A stretch of 64,000 nucleotides of DNA. Source: Burhinus oedicnemus. Taxonomy: Eukaryota; Chordata; Aves; Charadriiformes; Burhinidae. Under the pieces are notes generated by a model. That model searched no databases and was not told the origin of the DNA. It saw only the letters and a list, made by a program, of their open reading frames with translations. Shown here one piece after another: positions 36,501 to 49,839 of this stretch. Position numbers and translations under genes: made by a program. The stretch spans positions 1,165,433-1,229,432 of the forward strand of contig VFFE01007035.1 of assembly GCA_008921705.1 (NCBI GenBank). The letters run 5' to 3'. Position 1 is the first letter of the stretch, and each line of letters opens with the position of its first letter.

Positions 36501-38927
36501 TTGCTCCTGTATCAATTTGCCATCTTACTTCTGGTAGGTTAAGAACCGTAACAGGCTGAGGATCAGGGATATTTTTCTGTAGTTTCAGGGGGGAAGAAGA
36601 AACAGGAGTTGGGGAGGAACCTGGACAGCAGTAATTAGGTTACATATTTTGTTGTTAAGGTGGTACAACTTTTTCCTGAAAGAGTATCTAGTTTTGTAAC
36701 TTAGATTTGCTAAGTTTCAGAAGCTATAAGCGTATAAAAAGGGGAGGACAGGAATTTATGCAAACCTTCCATTTCCACATAAAACTTAAGCCCATTTCTC
36801 CTCTTGCCTTTCATAAAAGTTGGTTTGTAATGTGGTGTTAAATTGAATTATTGCAGGGATTAGAAGGTGAGATGGGTCCGGTTCTCAGTTCTTCTCACTT
36901 CTTTGTTTTATAGAGGTGTAGGTCTCCTGGATTTATATCTGATTTATACCAGGACAGATGGGAGGAAAGTTGGGCCTATTGTTTTTACACTCTGCTTTTG
37001 ACAGTGCTGAGAATCTTCATGCTATAAAAGTGTCCGCGCTGTGCCGTCTTCCATCTGTATTGCATATATTGTATCTGTCATGCTGGTTAGGAAGAGCTGA
37101 TATTTTTGGCAAGCTTTCCTTCTTGTACAACTCCACATATAGCATCACAGCATAAAAAATAGCAATGGATGGGAAAAAATATCCGACTCATGGGAAATTC
37201 ACATACTTGTTTTATCCCATGTCAGAGCGGAAGAGGAGAGTACCAATTTTTCCCCCAGCGGAATGAAAGGTGTTATCAGATTTCAATTAGTTCTCAACCG
37301 AATGTAAGGAGTATCCTGAGGCACTGGGACACTTCAGTCATAGGAGGCTCAGGCTTCATTTTCTATCACTGTAGTTGTCTAAAAATTGTCTTCTAAAATG
37401 AGTAACAGAGAGGAATGAGCCTGTGTAGAGTGCAAGTCATTTCATCCTAAACAGCACATCTCAGATACAACAGATCACTGCATGTTTTGAGGTACTTTGC
37501 TCTCTGTACTGACTAGATAAGGAGCCCAGACATGCCATTTGACTAACTGCTTGCCTTTTAGGCAACTAAAATTAGAAAAAAACCCCAACCCTTCAAATAT
37601 TTTTGTGGAGATAATATTCAGCTCAGGAGAAGACAACATCATGACAAATTCAGAACTCCAGCTTCCATGAGGAACACCCTGGCTGATACAGAGTGCAACG
37701 CTGATGGGAAAAAAATCCCTTAAAAATCACACATTTCCTAGGGAAGACTTTTGAGATGACGCCCTGCCTTCTCATGGGAAAATTTCTGACTTAGAAATTA
37801 AGAAACAGCTTCAAGAAGTTAAAAAAATAGTAGAAAGTTGTTTGCTAATGAAGCATACAAGTGGCAGCTGATAGATTGAAAGCCATAATATTCTCAGCTT
37901 CCATAGCCAAGATTTATGAGCAGCTTTTCTTTCACACTGGCACTGACTTTACCCATGCAAAATGTAGACATCCAATTTAAGCAATGTTTGAGCTCCTTCC
38001 ATGCTCAATGTAGAGATACAGGCACCTCTAGAGAGGGGCTCATCTCATTGATTTTATATCTGCATTAAAATCTAAGGAATTTGGATGGCTGTGAGTAAGG
38101 AAGATGCATCTCACAATGTGTTTGCACCGTTTTAACTCCACTAAAATATTTGAGTCATTCCCACCATCAGTTTATAAAGATGGTATGAATGGATAAGCTA
38201 CCCAGCACAAGATGTGTTTCCCACCCCCTGAAGAGGCAGGGAACAGCTCTTTATCCTCAAAGATTTTCCCACAAATGAAGAGGTCCAGGGAGAGGAAGAA
38301 TAAGAAAGACCTAGAAAGGTTCTTGATTAGATCCACTAACTGCAGCTGATAGAAATGTCTTAAAATATAATACATCAACATTACTGTGTTAAGAAACAGC
38401 TTCTGGCTTCAGACATGGTGTAGTCTTTCATTTCACTGGATCAAATTTGAGTGGATTTTCATATGACAACAAAAGACTACACCTAAAGACATTTTCCAGC
38501 CAAATTTCAAGCCTTGGTTTCAAAAGAACAGATTCACTAGGAGTATGGAGAAAGAAGAATGACTTCAGTTCAAAGAATGAATGTCTGGCAAGATCAACAG
38601 CAACTGGCTAGTGAGTATTGTAATGGGAAACGCCCAGTGATTTTCATAGCGGCACTGATGGCAACCTCCTGATGGTAGCAGTCTAGAGGTTGGACAATGT
38701 GTCTTGGTGGCTGCGAAGTTTCACTGAGCCTACGAACCAACCTCTGTGTCTAAAGCATCCTAGCATGGGGTGAAGGAAGATGGCAGGAGGGGGACACTGC
38801 AAACTTGTTGACTCATTGGTAGTATGCTAAAGCGGGGAACAGCAGTAAGGTAGGAATCTGGGAAAATAAACAGTCTGGCATTTGCCCCAAAACACTGTGC
38901 CTGCTTCGTGGTGCCAGAAGTAGAATC
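36501..38927. other. Noncoding stretch, nothing recognised
   Basis: No gene, simple repeat or transposon is identified; frames stay below 76 codons. Confidence 0.5.
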
Positions 38928-38954
38928 AGACATCCAATCTTAGATTGGGTGTCT
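38928..38954. repeat. Near-perfect 12-bp hairpin, 3-nt loop
   Basis: AGACATCCAATC (38928-38939) and GATTGGGTGTCT (38943-38954) pair with a single mismatch that would be a G-U pair in RNA, around loop TTA. No longer precursor-like stem extends from it. Confidence 0.75.
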
Positions 38955-41900
38955 AAGATGGACCCCTAGATTGCCGTTGATCCTTAAAAGGGTGTGCTGC
39001 ACCATGTGCCCCCATTTTATGAGCAGGCTAAGGAGGGACATGCGGGAGATTGTGTCCTTGCAAGATGAGTTTTCATTAAACACTAATTGCTACCCCATGA
39101 CTGAGATTAAGAGTTTTCGCCCTCAGTGACCCATAAACACATACCCTAGGACCTTTCCCCAGAGAATTTCAAATGACTTTACCGACTGACTTAAGTAAAA
39201 AAGGCGAAGAGCCCTTATGCCTTCAAAGCCTGTGAATGTATTTTCTATCCGAAGCAGAAAGTTCAGGCGCTGTTTATCCTGTTCTGCCCAGCGTTTGCTC
39301 TTTTTGTTTTGCACTGAATTTCTTTGCTGTCAGACATTGTTCGTGAGCCAAAGTTTTCTTTGGAACGCCAAATGGGAAAGGACCACCTGGGTTAGGAATT
39401 CCTGTCCTCTGGAATTGCAAGCTGCTGTGCCAGTTTCATCATTTTTTTCTCAGAAAAGAAGAATGTAGTGCTGGCTGGGAATGTGTAGAAATGCTCTTCC
39501 CTTTTGCTACTAGTTGTGGATGGACACAGATGGGAACCTCCTTCCAAAACAAGATGTATTGCACTGTAATAGCCAAGATCTCTCCACTATCAGGAGGTGG
39601 CAATAAATAAGTTAACGGTAGATGCACCTAATCATGGCAAGGCTGGGAGGTATGTCCTAGCAAAGGCAACAGGGTCAGTCTGGTATTCAGCCACAGTCCT
39701 CTGTAATCCCAAGGAAAGAAGGTGGGTATGAAGGAAGAGCAGGATTAGGTCTATGGCACTGTGTCATCCTACGGGCCACTCCTGGTGGGCATATGGAGAG
39801 GGAGCAAGATGCCCATGTGAGCTGCCATGGTCATGTCTGTGTCTTGTCAGAGCCAAGGAGTGAGGCCACAGCACAGGCATGTCAAACACATTGTCAGAAG
39901 GCGCTGAAGTGGCTGGGTTTATTTTAATCTGGAAATGTGGCCCTTGCTGCCTTTTATGATGTGCCAGTCTAAGCTGCCTCTGGCAGCTGTGAGAATATTG
40001 GTTTTGGCAGACAGCTGCAAGGAGCAGCAGACTGGAAGGAGTCAGCAGCAAATGTGATAAAAGGGGAAAGTTGCTGACGCCAGGAGGAAAAGCACAAGGT
40101 CCTGCTGATTACCAGAAACCCTTCAGGAGCTGTGAGGAAGAGGAGGTCTCCTCTGACACTGGGATGGATGGACAGAAAACGGCTAGCTCTCTCCCCTTGA
40201 CTCAAGCTGAATTGCCCCACTGCACACGTGAGATGCCCCAGCTGGCTGGAGGGGAAGGATGCTCCAAAGGAGAAGGGCAGAACTGATGGAAGATGCCAGG
40301 GAAAGATTTTTGTCTTTACCTGTCGTTTGGCTGACTTGATCCTCTTTGATAAAAGGGACTGGGTCCTGGCCACCAATAAAACCTACAGATCTGTGGGAGC
40401 TGAAGATGTCCAAACTAAAGGCTAAACCCATGTATGTAACCTAGTCAGTGCTATATTAACAGGTCCAGTATTTCCCAGCACTAGACTTTTATTGCAAACA
40501 CCCACACCCCCCGCCGCCATCTCTGATTTACAATTACAACCCTCCTCCTCTGTGGTTTCAGGGATGGGGTTTTTTTTGCCAGCAAGATAAGAAGCTCTTT
40601 GGGACTATGATTTTTTTAATGTGTTTTGTGCTCACAAGGAGGGTGGGATCTGCAAAAGGTCCCAAGCCCTTGTGAATGTTGAACAGTGATGATAATAATA
40701 TGAATGTCAGTGAAATTCCCACAGTTCCTCCTCTAACCAGCAGGCTGTAACGAGAAGGCTCACCAGAGATCTCCGAGAGTGGATCGCTGGAAGGAGGAAC
40801 AGTTTAGATGCCGACTTGAGGATCCAACCTGCTCTTTGTCATTGCAGTTTCCAGTTACATCCAGAAATGAAAGGAGCTGATTTTTCAGTCAACCTGCAGC
40901 TCAGATGACCTCAAGACAGGAAATTTTGATGCAGCAGGTACAGTGCACAAGGCTGCCAGCTGAAAAGGGGTATTCCCAGGCAGTATTGCTATTGATGCCA
41001 CGAAGGGGAACACAACATCCATGAGGCAGGACAGGGATTCTTCAGAAAAAAAAATTAAAGGGCTGGGTTGGTTTGTTTGTTTGGCTTTTTCCCAAGGCCT
41101 GAGATGCTCTTTTTCAACAGGATTTATTTTTAGTATAAACATGAAAGACTTCTGTTTAGGAGTCATACCCAGCAAAGCGGAATGCTTAGCTGAAGGGCTG
41201 CTTACCCTGCGACTGCGAGCTTGAGTGCCCAATGCCTGCGTGAACACAGCAGTGAAGGGCAGCGACTGCCCATAAGCTCACCGTAGCCTGCCCTGGGCAT
41301 ACCAGTCCTCTGGCCTTTTTTGAACTACAGTAAGCTGTGGAAAAGGTGAACTAGTCGATATTTTAGCTTTATTCAAAAATAAACAGAGAACAGAATCTCC
41401 TTTGCTGTCAGCATGCCCTTCAGAGGGGCAAGAAAATCCAGAGATTGTCACAGTGACCCTGCTGGGCATGGTCTCCTGCACAACAAGGATAGACTTAAAT
41501 CAAGTTTTTCCTGGATGGACCCCAGTCACTCGGGTTTGACTAAACCAGGTCTAAACCAGGACTAAACTGGGATAGTTTGCCCATAACTCCATGTGTACCC
41601 TTTTAATCCACAGTGGCTCAATTTTGCTTTCTATTGCTTTTCTTATTTCTGATCAGGGCCAGCAAGAGAGAGCTTTGGAGGAATCTCTGAAACACTTGTT
41701 CTTATTTCAGTGCAAGGGAAAGTAGAAAAAAATCAGGTATAGAAGCTTTTTGTTGGGATACTTCTAGCTCAACTTTGCAAACTGGAGAAGGGGAGAGCCA
41801 GATAAGTCTCTGCAGCATATATAGCTTATCTGAAATAAAAGCACACTCTGAACCTATCTGAGATATGCCTGTGACTAGCTTTCAGAGAGGAATTTACAAG

Positions 41901-42949
41901 CCTGGAACAGTTTATAGCCAAGACAGCTTTCCAAGAAATAAATGTAGGAATAAATATTTACCTCCTTTCTCCAATCTCCGTACTAAGACTTGTGCTGAAA
42001 TAATTATCTTCCCTTTTAAGTTGTATTTATTCAGAGATCTATGTGGCATGAAAAGGCAGCCCAGATTTATATAATAGACACCTTGTGGTCCTGTATACGG
42101 AGGAACACCATAAATGTTAGTCACCCCTGGCGCATTAGATCTGTCACTTCATGGTGATTCTGGGGAGTATATTTAGGAATATAATAGATGTGGTAAAGTT
42201 AGTTGCTTATGATACTAGATCAGAGTAGTTTAGAGTTTTGTATTGCTGAAATGTTTGCTAATGACCCAGATGGAAATAGCATTCATACCACAAGTTAAAG
42301 ACCTGGTTGGTGGTTTTCATATAGTTAGGAACACTTGCCAGGCATCCTTTTTTCCCAATAATTTCAGATTTTCAAACAGTTGATTTTAATAAAATAAAAA
42401 AATCACTATTTTGACCTGACAAGAAAACTATGGCCCCCAATATTTTTCAAAGGCAACCAACTTCCTGGGAAGTTTCCTACATCCCAGTGGTGTTTTGCTG
42501 ATAGACCTCGTTCTAACATTTTTCCGTTATCATTATTCTTTGAAAATAAAAGAAAAACAAACAAACAAACAAACAAACAAACAAAAAAATCCCCAAACCA
42601 AAGCAAAGCAAAGAGAAGGGAAAAAAAAAGTGCCTTTCATGACAATGATTAGCTTGAGCTGACTATTGTTGCTTAATCTCTCCATATTACAATGTAGAGC
42701 CCTGACATCTATGGCTGAGTTGATGTTATGTCAGTAACTTCTGGTGATCTGGTTCATGGCATGCTGTTGTTAGGGGGCAAAACAGCAATGCCACACTACC
42801 TCAAGTTTGTATTGTGCCAGCTGGTACATGTGGACCTGGAGAAAAATCATTACAGCTACAAAGATAAAATCCAGAAGGTGGCAGAAAGAAGACAGTGTGA
42901 TGGTGGCTACATAAAAGAGAATTCAGCGGAAAATGGCAAAGATGATGAG
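38955..42949. other. Noncoding stretch with small simple repeats
   Basis: No gene is recognised; the longest frames are 135 codons (39969-40376, minus) and 120 codons (40885-41247, minus), both without domains. A 3-unit degenerate minisatellite of about 11-12 bp (CTAAACCAGG type) lies at 41538-41571. A (CAAA)n tract is listed separately. Confidence 0.5.
42558..42585. repeat. (CAAA)n microsatellite
   Basis: Seven CAAA units lie in a longer A-rich tract (42542-42589). Confidence 0.95.
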
Positions 42950-43327
42950 AAGGACTGAAAATAGAACTTCTGTGGAAAAGATTGACAGAACTTGGATTGT
43001 TTAGTCTAGAAAAAAGACAACTGTGAGACAGTCGTGATAACAGTCTTCAAATATGTTAAAGACTGCCGCAAAGAGGGAGGTAATGAACTCTTCTCGATAT
43101 CCACTAGGGATAAGGCAAGAAGTAATGGGCTTAAATTGCAGTAGTGGTGGTTTGGGTTAGACAGGAGGAAAAACTTTTTAAGGCAAAGGAAAAAAACCAC
43201 AGGGTTAGATTGCCTGGGAAGGGTTTGGAGTCTTTGCCGCTGTAGGTCTTTAAAAGCAGGATGGAGGAAGATAACAGTTGGAAACGTCTCTCAAGGTCTT
43301 TAGCTCTATAGCAGACTTTATGATTTC
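42950..43327 (+). mobile_element. Old CR1 LINE 3' fragment (plus strand)
   Basis: Degenerate CR1 sequence in sense orientation. Recognisable blocks in order are TTGTTTAGTCTAGAAAAAAG (the FSLEKR-type motif region); GATAACAGTCTTCAAATATG near 43038; AAGAAGTAATGGGCTTAAATT near 43118 (given in part); a TTAGACAGGAGGAAAAACTT block near 43157; and TTTAAAAGCAGGATGGA near 43250. The copy ends in a decayed tail (TTTATGATT) near 43318-43327. The pattern is that of older amniote CR1 families rather than the young subfamily at 12-14 kb. It has many indels and no open frame. Confidence 0.85.
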
Positions 43328-43339
43328 CCTGGTAGAGAA

Positions 43340-43425
43340 CTTAAGCACAGAAAATTGAAGCGACTTGCTGATAGCACAATGGGTAACTTAGAGCAGGAGT
43401 AGAAATCAAATATCCTGAGTTTATC
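43340..43425 (-). repeat. MIR/CORE-SINE relic (minus strand)
   Basis: The reverse MIR order is visible: AAGCACAGAAAATTGAAGCGACTTGCTGATAGCACA stands for the family's GAGGCACAGAGAGGTTAAGTGACTTGCCCAAGGTCACA (only in pattern; both shortened forms appear as GAAGCGACTTGC and TAAGTGACTTGC), followed by an AGAGCAGGAGTAGAAATC block. It directly abuts the 3' end of the CR1 copy. Confidence 0.55.
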
Positions 43426-46400
43426 AGTTTACTCAGCAAAGAAAGAACAGTGTCGAGGAATAATATTAAAAATAAATAATGACCCGACTGCGTGGTATCA
43501 AATAAAAAACAAATCGAAATTGATCCAAGTGTTTACATTTTGAAGATTTAGGAAGTTTACTCACATGTGCTCTTAATGAAAACTGGCCAAAACCCCAAAA
43601 TTTCCAATCTGCAAAGAATTCAAATATTTTGAAATGTCTTTATTGAGAATCAACTTCAGGATAATATGTTCCGTTCAATGCTGAAACATAATGTTAAGTA
43701 TGAAAGGATGCACACATTAAGGTACTGTAATAACTGATGTATGCTATATGTTCAAACAGCAAATGACAATATTATCACTGACACATAACATTTTAGCTTT
43801 TAAAGAACAAAAGGAAAGAAATCGAAATGATTAGTTGTTAGTCCTCTCATGCCAAAAATGCAGTTGTTAGTATCAGAATGCTTTGCTGAGCCAATCTGGA
43901 TTCAAATTTGCCTATTTCTAACATGAAACTATGCACTGACGTTTTTTGAGCAGCTCTGTTCATGTATTTTTCATTATTCCCATTTTCTTTCACTGCTAGA
44001 ACAAAGTCAGAAGGGCCAGGGAAAAAACACAGGGAAAAGCTGCTCTAACTGGAAGCTGAGTTACCTGATATAACCCCAAAGGACCTGATCCCTTCACATT
44101 TCTAATCAGTGAAATTACTGAGTTGTCATCTGTTTATTTTTATATCAACGTGTTCGACACAATGAAGTCGGCTTACCCCTCTGAAAAGGCAAAGAACTGT
44201 GCTGGTATCCACTAAATGTTCAATTTTTAAAACACATGCAGGAAACATGACAGTATGAGCAGAAATGTCTGCATGTGGATGGCTCGCTCATATTTATCTG
44301 GGGGGGGTTCATGTTGTCCGTGTCTGTACTATCTTGTTCTTCAAAGACAATCACAGAAAAGCTAATGCACTATAGGAGTAGCATTTTATCTTAATGTCTT
44401 TTATCTGTCCACCTCTTCAACCAGATGAGAGAGTAGGCCATTAAAAGTCTGATTTAAGAGAGATGCTTCGAGTCATATACCAAGGAGTGATAAATGCTGA
44501 GGTCGGTAAAAAAGATCCAGAGGTTCCCAGTGTGTGCAGGGCCAAGCACTCTAGTGCAGAGGGTAAGAGTGGGAGAACCTGAGGACCAAAACTAGAGATG
44601 TCCTGCCTGGATAGTGCCTGGAGAAATTCTTCAGTGACTTTGTTCATGCAGTAGCTATTTTGCAAAATAATTGCATTGCTCAACTGGCACCTTCCCCAGC
44701 CATTAAATCCCCTTTAAAATGGTTCCATTGTAAGACACGTACCCCACATGTGGCATAAAATGTACAACGTGCACAAGTCCTATGTTGCTATTATCGCTTC
44801 AAGGGTCTGATTGGCATATTGTCAAACATTTTACAATCTAAGAAGTTGCCAAATACCTTCTAATTAAACAAACCGTTCCTTGCATAATGCCAAACAGTTA
44901 AACAGGTTTACAGTTTTTAATCTAACACTGCATCTAGTTCAAAGGTTTGTTTTAAATATCAAAGTCTTCTGATCATCCAATGGCAGCTGACAGCTGATGA
45001 TGGGGCATTTCACCCATCCATACTGCAGTGTCAGGAGAATTCATGTTTCTTCTATTTTTTTCCTCCCTCAGTGTATTCATGACAAGTTGTGCACAAAACC
45101 TTTTATCTCCACGGCTAGGTTTGGGGAATCACCTATGATACCCAAGATAGATTTAAAATTCCTCATTATTTCTGGAGAGCTTCCCTCCAGGGATTAAGTC
45201 GGGGAGCAGGATCTGTTGAGTCATTCATTTGAACAAGAGCAGGCACCCATGGCTGTTTTAAGGACTGGATCAGGAAGTCAGAATATAAGCCTAGCAACTA
45301 GGCTAGGCTTAAAAAGGCTTTCAGTGTCCATGGTGGTCCATTTCAATGTCCAAGGTGATCCATCTGAATTCCCAGGCTCTACATCACTATTTGCAATATC
45401 TGGGCCAGACCCCATCAGAGGGAAAGAGAAAAGTCACTGAAGCTCACTGGAGAGCTGACGTGAGGTGAGAGAGTGCCTCGACAGTGATCCTGGATGAAAG
45501 CTGAAGATTATGGCTTGCACCTGAACTATGAACAGAGGTGTTCAGCCAGACCTCAGACCCACAGTGGTCAGTAAAATCTGAAGTCTATTGGCACTGGGAC
45601 CATTTATAGAAAATTTCACAATAGCCAGTGGAGGAACTGAAACAAGTTGCTTTTCACATCTGTGGCAACCAAAGGGTCAGGTTCAGCAGCATCTTTATTA
45701 AGTGAAACTTCTCTTTGCTGTACTAAAGTGCACCAGCAATGTCTTTGCAGTGTATTGTTACTTTCTATTGTTACTTGTCTGTCTTTTCACAAAGATAATC
45801 TCTCAGGTAGAGGTTTAAGTCAATGTGGGAGGCAAGCCAGCACACCAAACCATAAAGAAAACAATGGTTGGTATAACAGCTGGGCATGTAACTGGAAGAG
45901 ACAATGCCTCTACAACCAGCCAGGCCCAGCTCTATTTATGCAGGTGTAGAAGGGCTCTTGCCATTGGAAATAGTGTGTGCTCATTGTATTACACATTCTT
46001 TCCTCTGTCGGCATCCTGTTTAAACAGGCTGAGTGCAAAGGGGTGTCTGCTATTCATTTGTGGATGCCTTGTGATGATATGAAACATAATTGTATAATTT
46101 ATGCCGAATAAACCAAGAAATGGCTGCTGTTCAAGGGAAGTAGCAAGGCCCCAAAGTACTTGAAATATTGGAGCAGGCAGAAAAGATAACAAAGCCTGAA
46201 CTTTCCACTGGTCCTCGTTCAGGCTGCTTTTGTACAGGGGGAGAGGAAACGGTTAGCAGAAGAATGTGATTCAGATGTTCTTGGATATTGCTGGAAGTGA
46301 GAGAAGCACAATGGCTCTGCAAACCTATTGAGTAACTCCACCAAAGCCAACGTACTTGCCCTGGGAATGAATATTGGCCGCTGGACTCTTCTTTCTGTGC

Positions 46401-48254
46401 AGTGCAGCTCTTCAGATGTTTGTCAGAATGAATGTGCAATTGTTTGTTTGTTTAGAGCCAACAATGTCAGGCTGCACATTATGGCCCTGCTGTGTTTGGC
46501 TTGTTCATGACTTCTCTGCCTGAAATAATTTTGTTTTTATTTAGCTGGAAGAGGGAAGAGGATGTTGGGGACTTTGTTTTATCTTGTAATGCATGATTCA
46601 AGCCTTGAATGTTAAATCTGGGGCTTGGCTCTGAGGCAGGTCAAAAGAGAATAACTTGGAATAAACTGCTGATGTGGAGCCTTGCTTTCTACGTAATGGC
46701 AGGATGTTTTCATGCTATGAAGCTATGAATAAGTCCTCTAGAATTACTACAATCTTACCTTCCAAAGACATTTTCTGGCTTAAAACTAAGACCTCCTGAT
46801 TTTGACTTCCTGAGCAGGAATGCTATCACTACATCGAAGTAATAAACTCCCAGGCTTTTCATGTCAGTATTCTTGTTCAGTTTACAAGAAATTTTAAGCT
46901 GGGAGAAAATCATCAGAAATGAACATGTGAAAAGCAAAGTGTTTCAAACTACACTTGATATGCTGCAGTTCTCTCACTCTGGCTCAGTTCTTGTGAGACA
47001 AAACTTACATTTTCTTTTTGTTCAGCAGCTTCCTTTAGAAAACCTGGGTCATTCAGTGCTTTCCCATTAATTGGTTTGAACATAATCAGTGTTCAATTTT
47101 TGTAACACCACAGTGTTTGTTCAAGATGCAAATCTGAACTGAGCAGAACATTAGGTGTTTAAGAAAGGTGCACTCAGCATCCCCGTTAGTGAACGGCAAA
47201 GACAGATGTGTGAAAGTGCACCCAAACCCAACATTTGCTTAGCTGGTTCACTAGGGCTCCAGTCTGGTCCTGTCTTGTGCTTGAAGATGGGTTTATTCAG
47301 TATCTTCTGGGTGTGAAGGAGATTCTGAGGATATTCACTGGGTCAAAGTGAATCTTTAGTTTGCTGTCCTGAAATTTGTGTTTTTTTTCAGGTGAAGATA
47401 AATGGCTGCTATTTAAAGAGATCCTTTGGTACTTTCTAGGAAATCTAAACCTCAGGCCCTTGTCCCAGTCAGTCTCCCCTTTCCTGAATGTGCAGCTCTG
47501 TAGCTGTGGACTATAGGATTTATTCTGATTTGCGAACAAAAAAAGAACTTTTTTTTAAGAATTTACATCCTGTAAGAGCTTAAGTGGGGTTTTTTTTGTG
47601 TTTGTTTTTTTTTTTTTTCACGCTTTGACCCTAGTGGAGGCTGAAATCCGAATGTCAAAGTAATGGCATTTACCACAGGAACAGAGATGGCCTTTTCCAA
47701 TCAGCTGTATTAATGAACCTCATCAGAATGTGGTGTTACTTGACAAAATAAAACCCCATGTCCTTGCTCTGAGAAATACATACAGGTTGAGGCATATATA
47801 AAGCTGACATTTTCAGAACACCATAAAAAGGGCATTGATACTGTTTTGCAATCATGAGAAATACTGGCACTAAAAATGCCCTAAGCTTTTATTATGGAAA
47901 TATGGTCACCCTAAATAATAATGTTCTTTTGGCCGTTGTCTCAGAAGGACCTCAGAACAGTCATTGCTAAACCTCTCAAGGTCCCAGGGAGGTGGAAAAT
48001 GTCTTGCTAGGGTGAAATCTGTTGCATTAGCGGCATTCCCAGACATGCCCACAGTTACGCAGTGTATTGAGGACAGAGTCAGAGACCAGAGTGAACACTA
48101 CGGATCTGTCTGTCCTGACTGGTGGTATCCTGATCTAAACATTGTTTCTCTTTTTAAATTGGACAGTTCAGCTAAACCTAGGCTGAGTGACTGATCTTTG
48201 CAGGTTTGATCAGAACAGGGAACAAGATAGATCAGAACCACATATTCCTTTGAT
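43426..48254. other. Noncoding stretch; conserved-looking interval and local tandem repeat
   Basis: No gene is recognised. The interval 44780-44990 is AT-rich, non-repetitive and dense in TTAA/ATTA and AAACA words, like vertebrate conserved noncoding elements. AAGCCTAG (45287-45294) and CTAGGCTT (45303-45310) form an 8-bp hairpin. Next to it a 22-bp unit is tandemly duplicated (45321-45342 and 45343-45364, 18 of 22 positions equal). T-rich low-complexity sequence lies at 47590-47620. Confidence 0.5.
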
Positions 48255-48615
48255 TGCCATCATATAATTTAGATTGGAAGGGAACTCTGGAACTTCTGGT
48301 CCAAAACTGCTGTCAAAGGTTGCTCAGGGTTCTGTTGAGTTCGTGTTGAATAGCTCCAAGAATGGAGATTTCAAGGCCTCTGGCCCTTTTTCATTCTTTG
48401 ACTACCCCCATGATTGCTTTTTCCTAATTCTTATCATATGAGAATTTCCGTTCTTGCAGCTTGCACCAATTGCATCTTGTCCTGTCATGGTGCACCTCTG
48501 AAAAGAGTCTCTTCTTCCGTATAGATGAAGCAGTAGGTAGTTGAAGAGAGGAGTAAGATCCCCCAGTAGCTTACTCTTCCTGACTGCACCAATCAATCTC
48601 CAAATTTTTCTGGGA
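48255..48615 (-). mobile_element. Old CR1 LINE 3' fragment (minus strand)
   Basis: The reversed CR1 3' region is recognisable: GATTGGAAGGGAACTCTGGA near 48273; GGTTGCTCAGGGTTCTGTTG near 48317; GAATAGCTCCAAGAATGGAG near 48348 (the usual ATCTCCAAGGATGGAGACTCC block); the CTTGTCCTGTCA block near 48477; and TGAAAAGAGTCTCTTCTTCC near 48499. Divergence is high, with no open frame and no clean tail. The subfamily is left unassigned. Confidence 0.85.
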
Positions 48616-49358
48616 AAATATCACTACACCCCTGCCCTGCTTTTATTTCCTCTTCCAGAAGCCTAATGTCAGGGCTGCTGGGGAATGAATGCCAGCCTAT
48701 GTGGACTGTTGGCATTACCCACTGTTGCATTCATGTATCTTTAGGGAGGACATCCATACCTTGACTCAAATCCTCGAATCCTTTCTGTGAGCCACAAGGT
48801 TGTGATTGCAGCTAAGCAAGAACATTTGACTTCTAGTGGTTGTTTTAGATGTTTAAAATTTCCTAATGTTTGAAAGCGAGTGCAGTGCAGATGCTTTTAG
48901 GATCATGTTCCTTGCAGATTGAATTGCCCTGACATTGGTAAAGCGATTTGCCTCTCAGTGTCTGTTTCAAATTCAAAAAATTTACAGTAGTCGTATCTGA
49001 CCACAAAGCGCTCCTATCAACTGCTGTGCAGTCCTGAAGCAAAACTCACATTTCCATATTTTTATTTTCACCCAAAAGCATTCAGCACATGACACAGTAT
49101 TATAAGGTGCCAGAAAACAAATGCAACAGAGAGAAAAATCATGGCACGCTTTTTCTGTTACCAACGTTTTCGCCTCTGCTGGCGAGATAAGCATTGTGAA
49201 GAGATCTTCATTATAGCAGTTCTGTAGGTACTCTGGAGGGGGCTTGACTTGGTGCAACACTACACTTTGCTTAAAAAACTGAAATACGAGTCCTGTAAGG
49301 CATCTGTCTGCCTGTTCAATGGATTAAACAGTAGCAGGGCACTTCTCCGCTTCAACCA
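48616..49358. other. Noncoding stretch, nothing recognised
   Basis: No gene or repeat is recognised; a 92-codon minus-strand frame (48982-49260) has no domain. Confidence 0.5.
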
Positions 49359-49385
49359 CCTGGCCTGGCCTGGCCTGGCCTTGCC
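49359..49385. repeat. (CCTGG)n pentanucleotide repeat
   Basis: About five units of CCTGG, the last degraded to CCTTG. Confidence 0.9.
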
Positions 49386-49839
49386 TTTAGATGGAATAGG
49401 AAATTCTGGCCAGGCTAGACTGATTAAAATAAACAAACAGAAGTACCTGTAAAAAGGATGTATTTGTATAGTAAATTCCAGAGCATTTCAGCCTGATTTT
49501 TGTAGAGTTAAGCTGTTTTCAGGCATGTTAATCTCCACAAACTGCTTGTCATTAAACACTATGAAATCTCTTCAGATTTGGGGTTTGACTTTTAGCATTC
49601 AAGGATCAGATAAGATCACTGAGGTGGCAGGAGGAAGGAGAGCAAGAGGGAGGCGGTTACAAGGATATCAGTCCCTTGCTCATGTTGCCCGTTGGACAGC
49701 AAAAGTTGGGGCTGCTTCTGGAAAACATGAACCAATTTGCAGCACTGTTATGAAATACCACATGCAATTTTTACCTCATTATCCATGTATATATGTATGC
49801 ATGCTTATGAAACATTTATTGTCGGTGTTTCCTCTGAGC

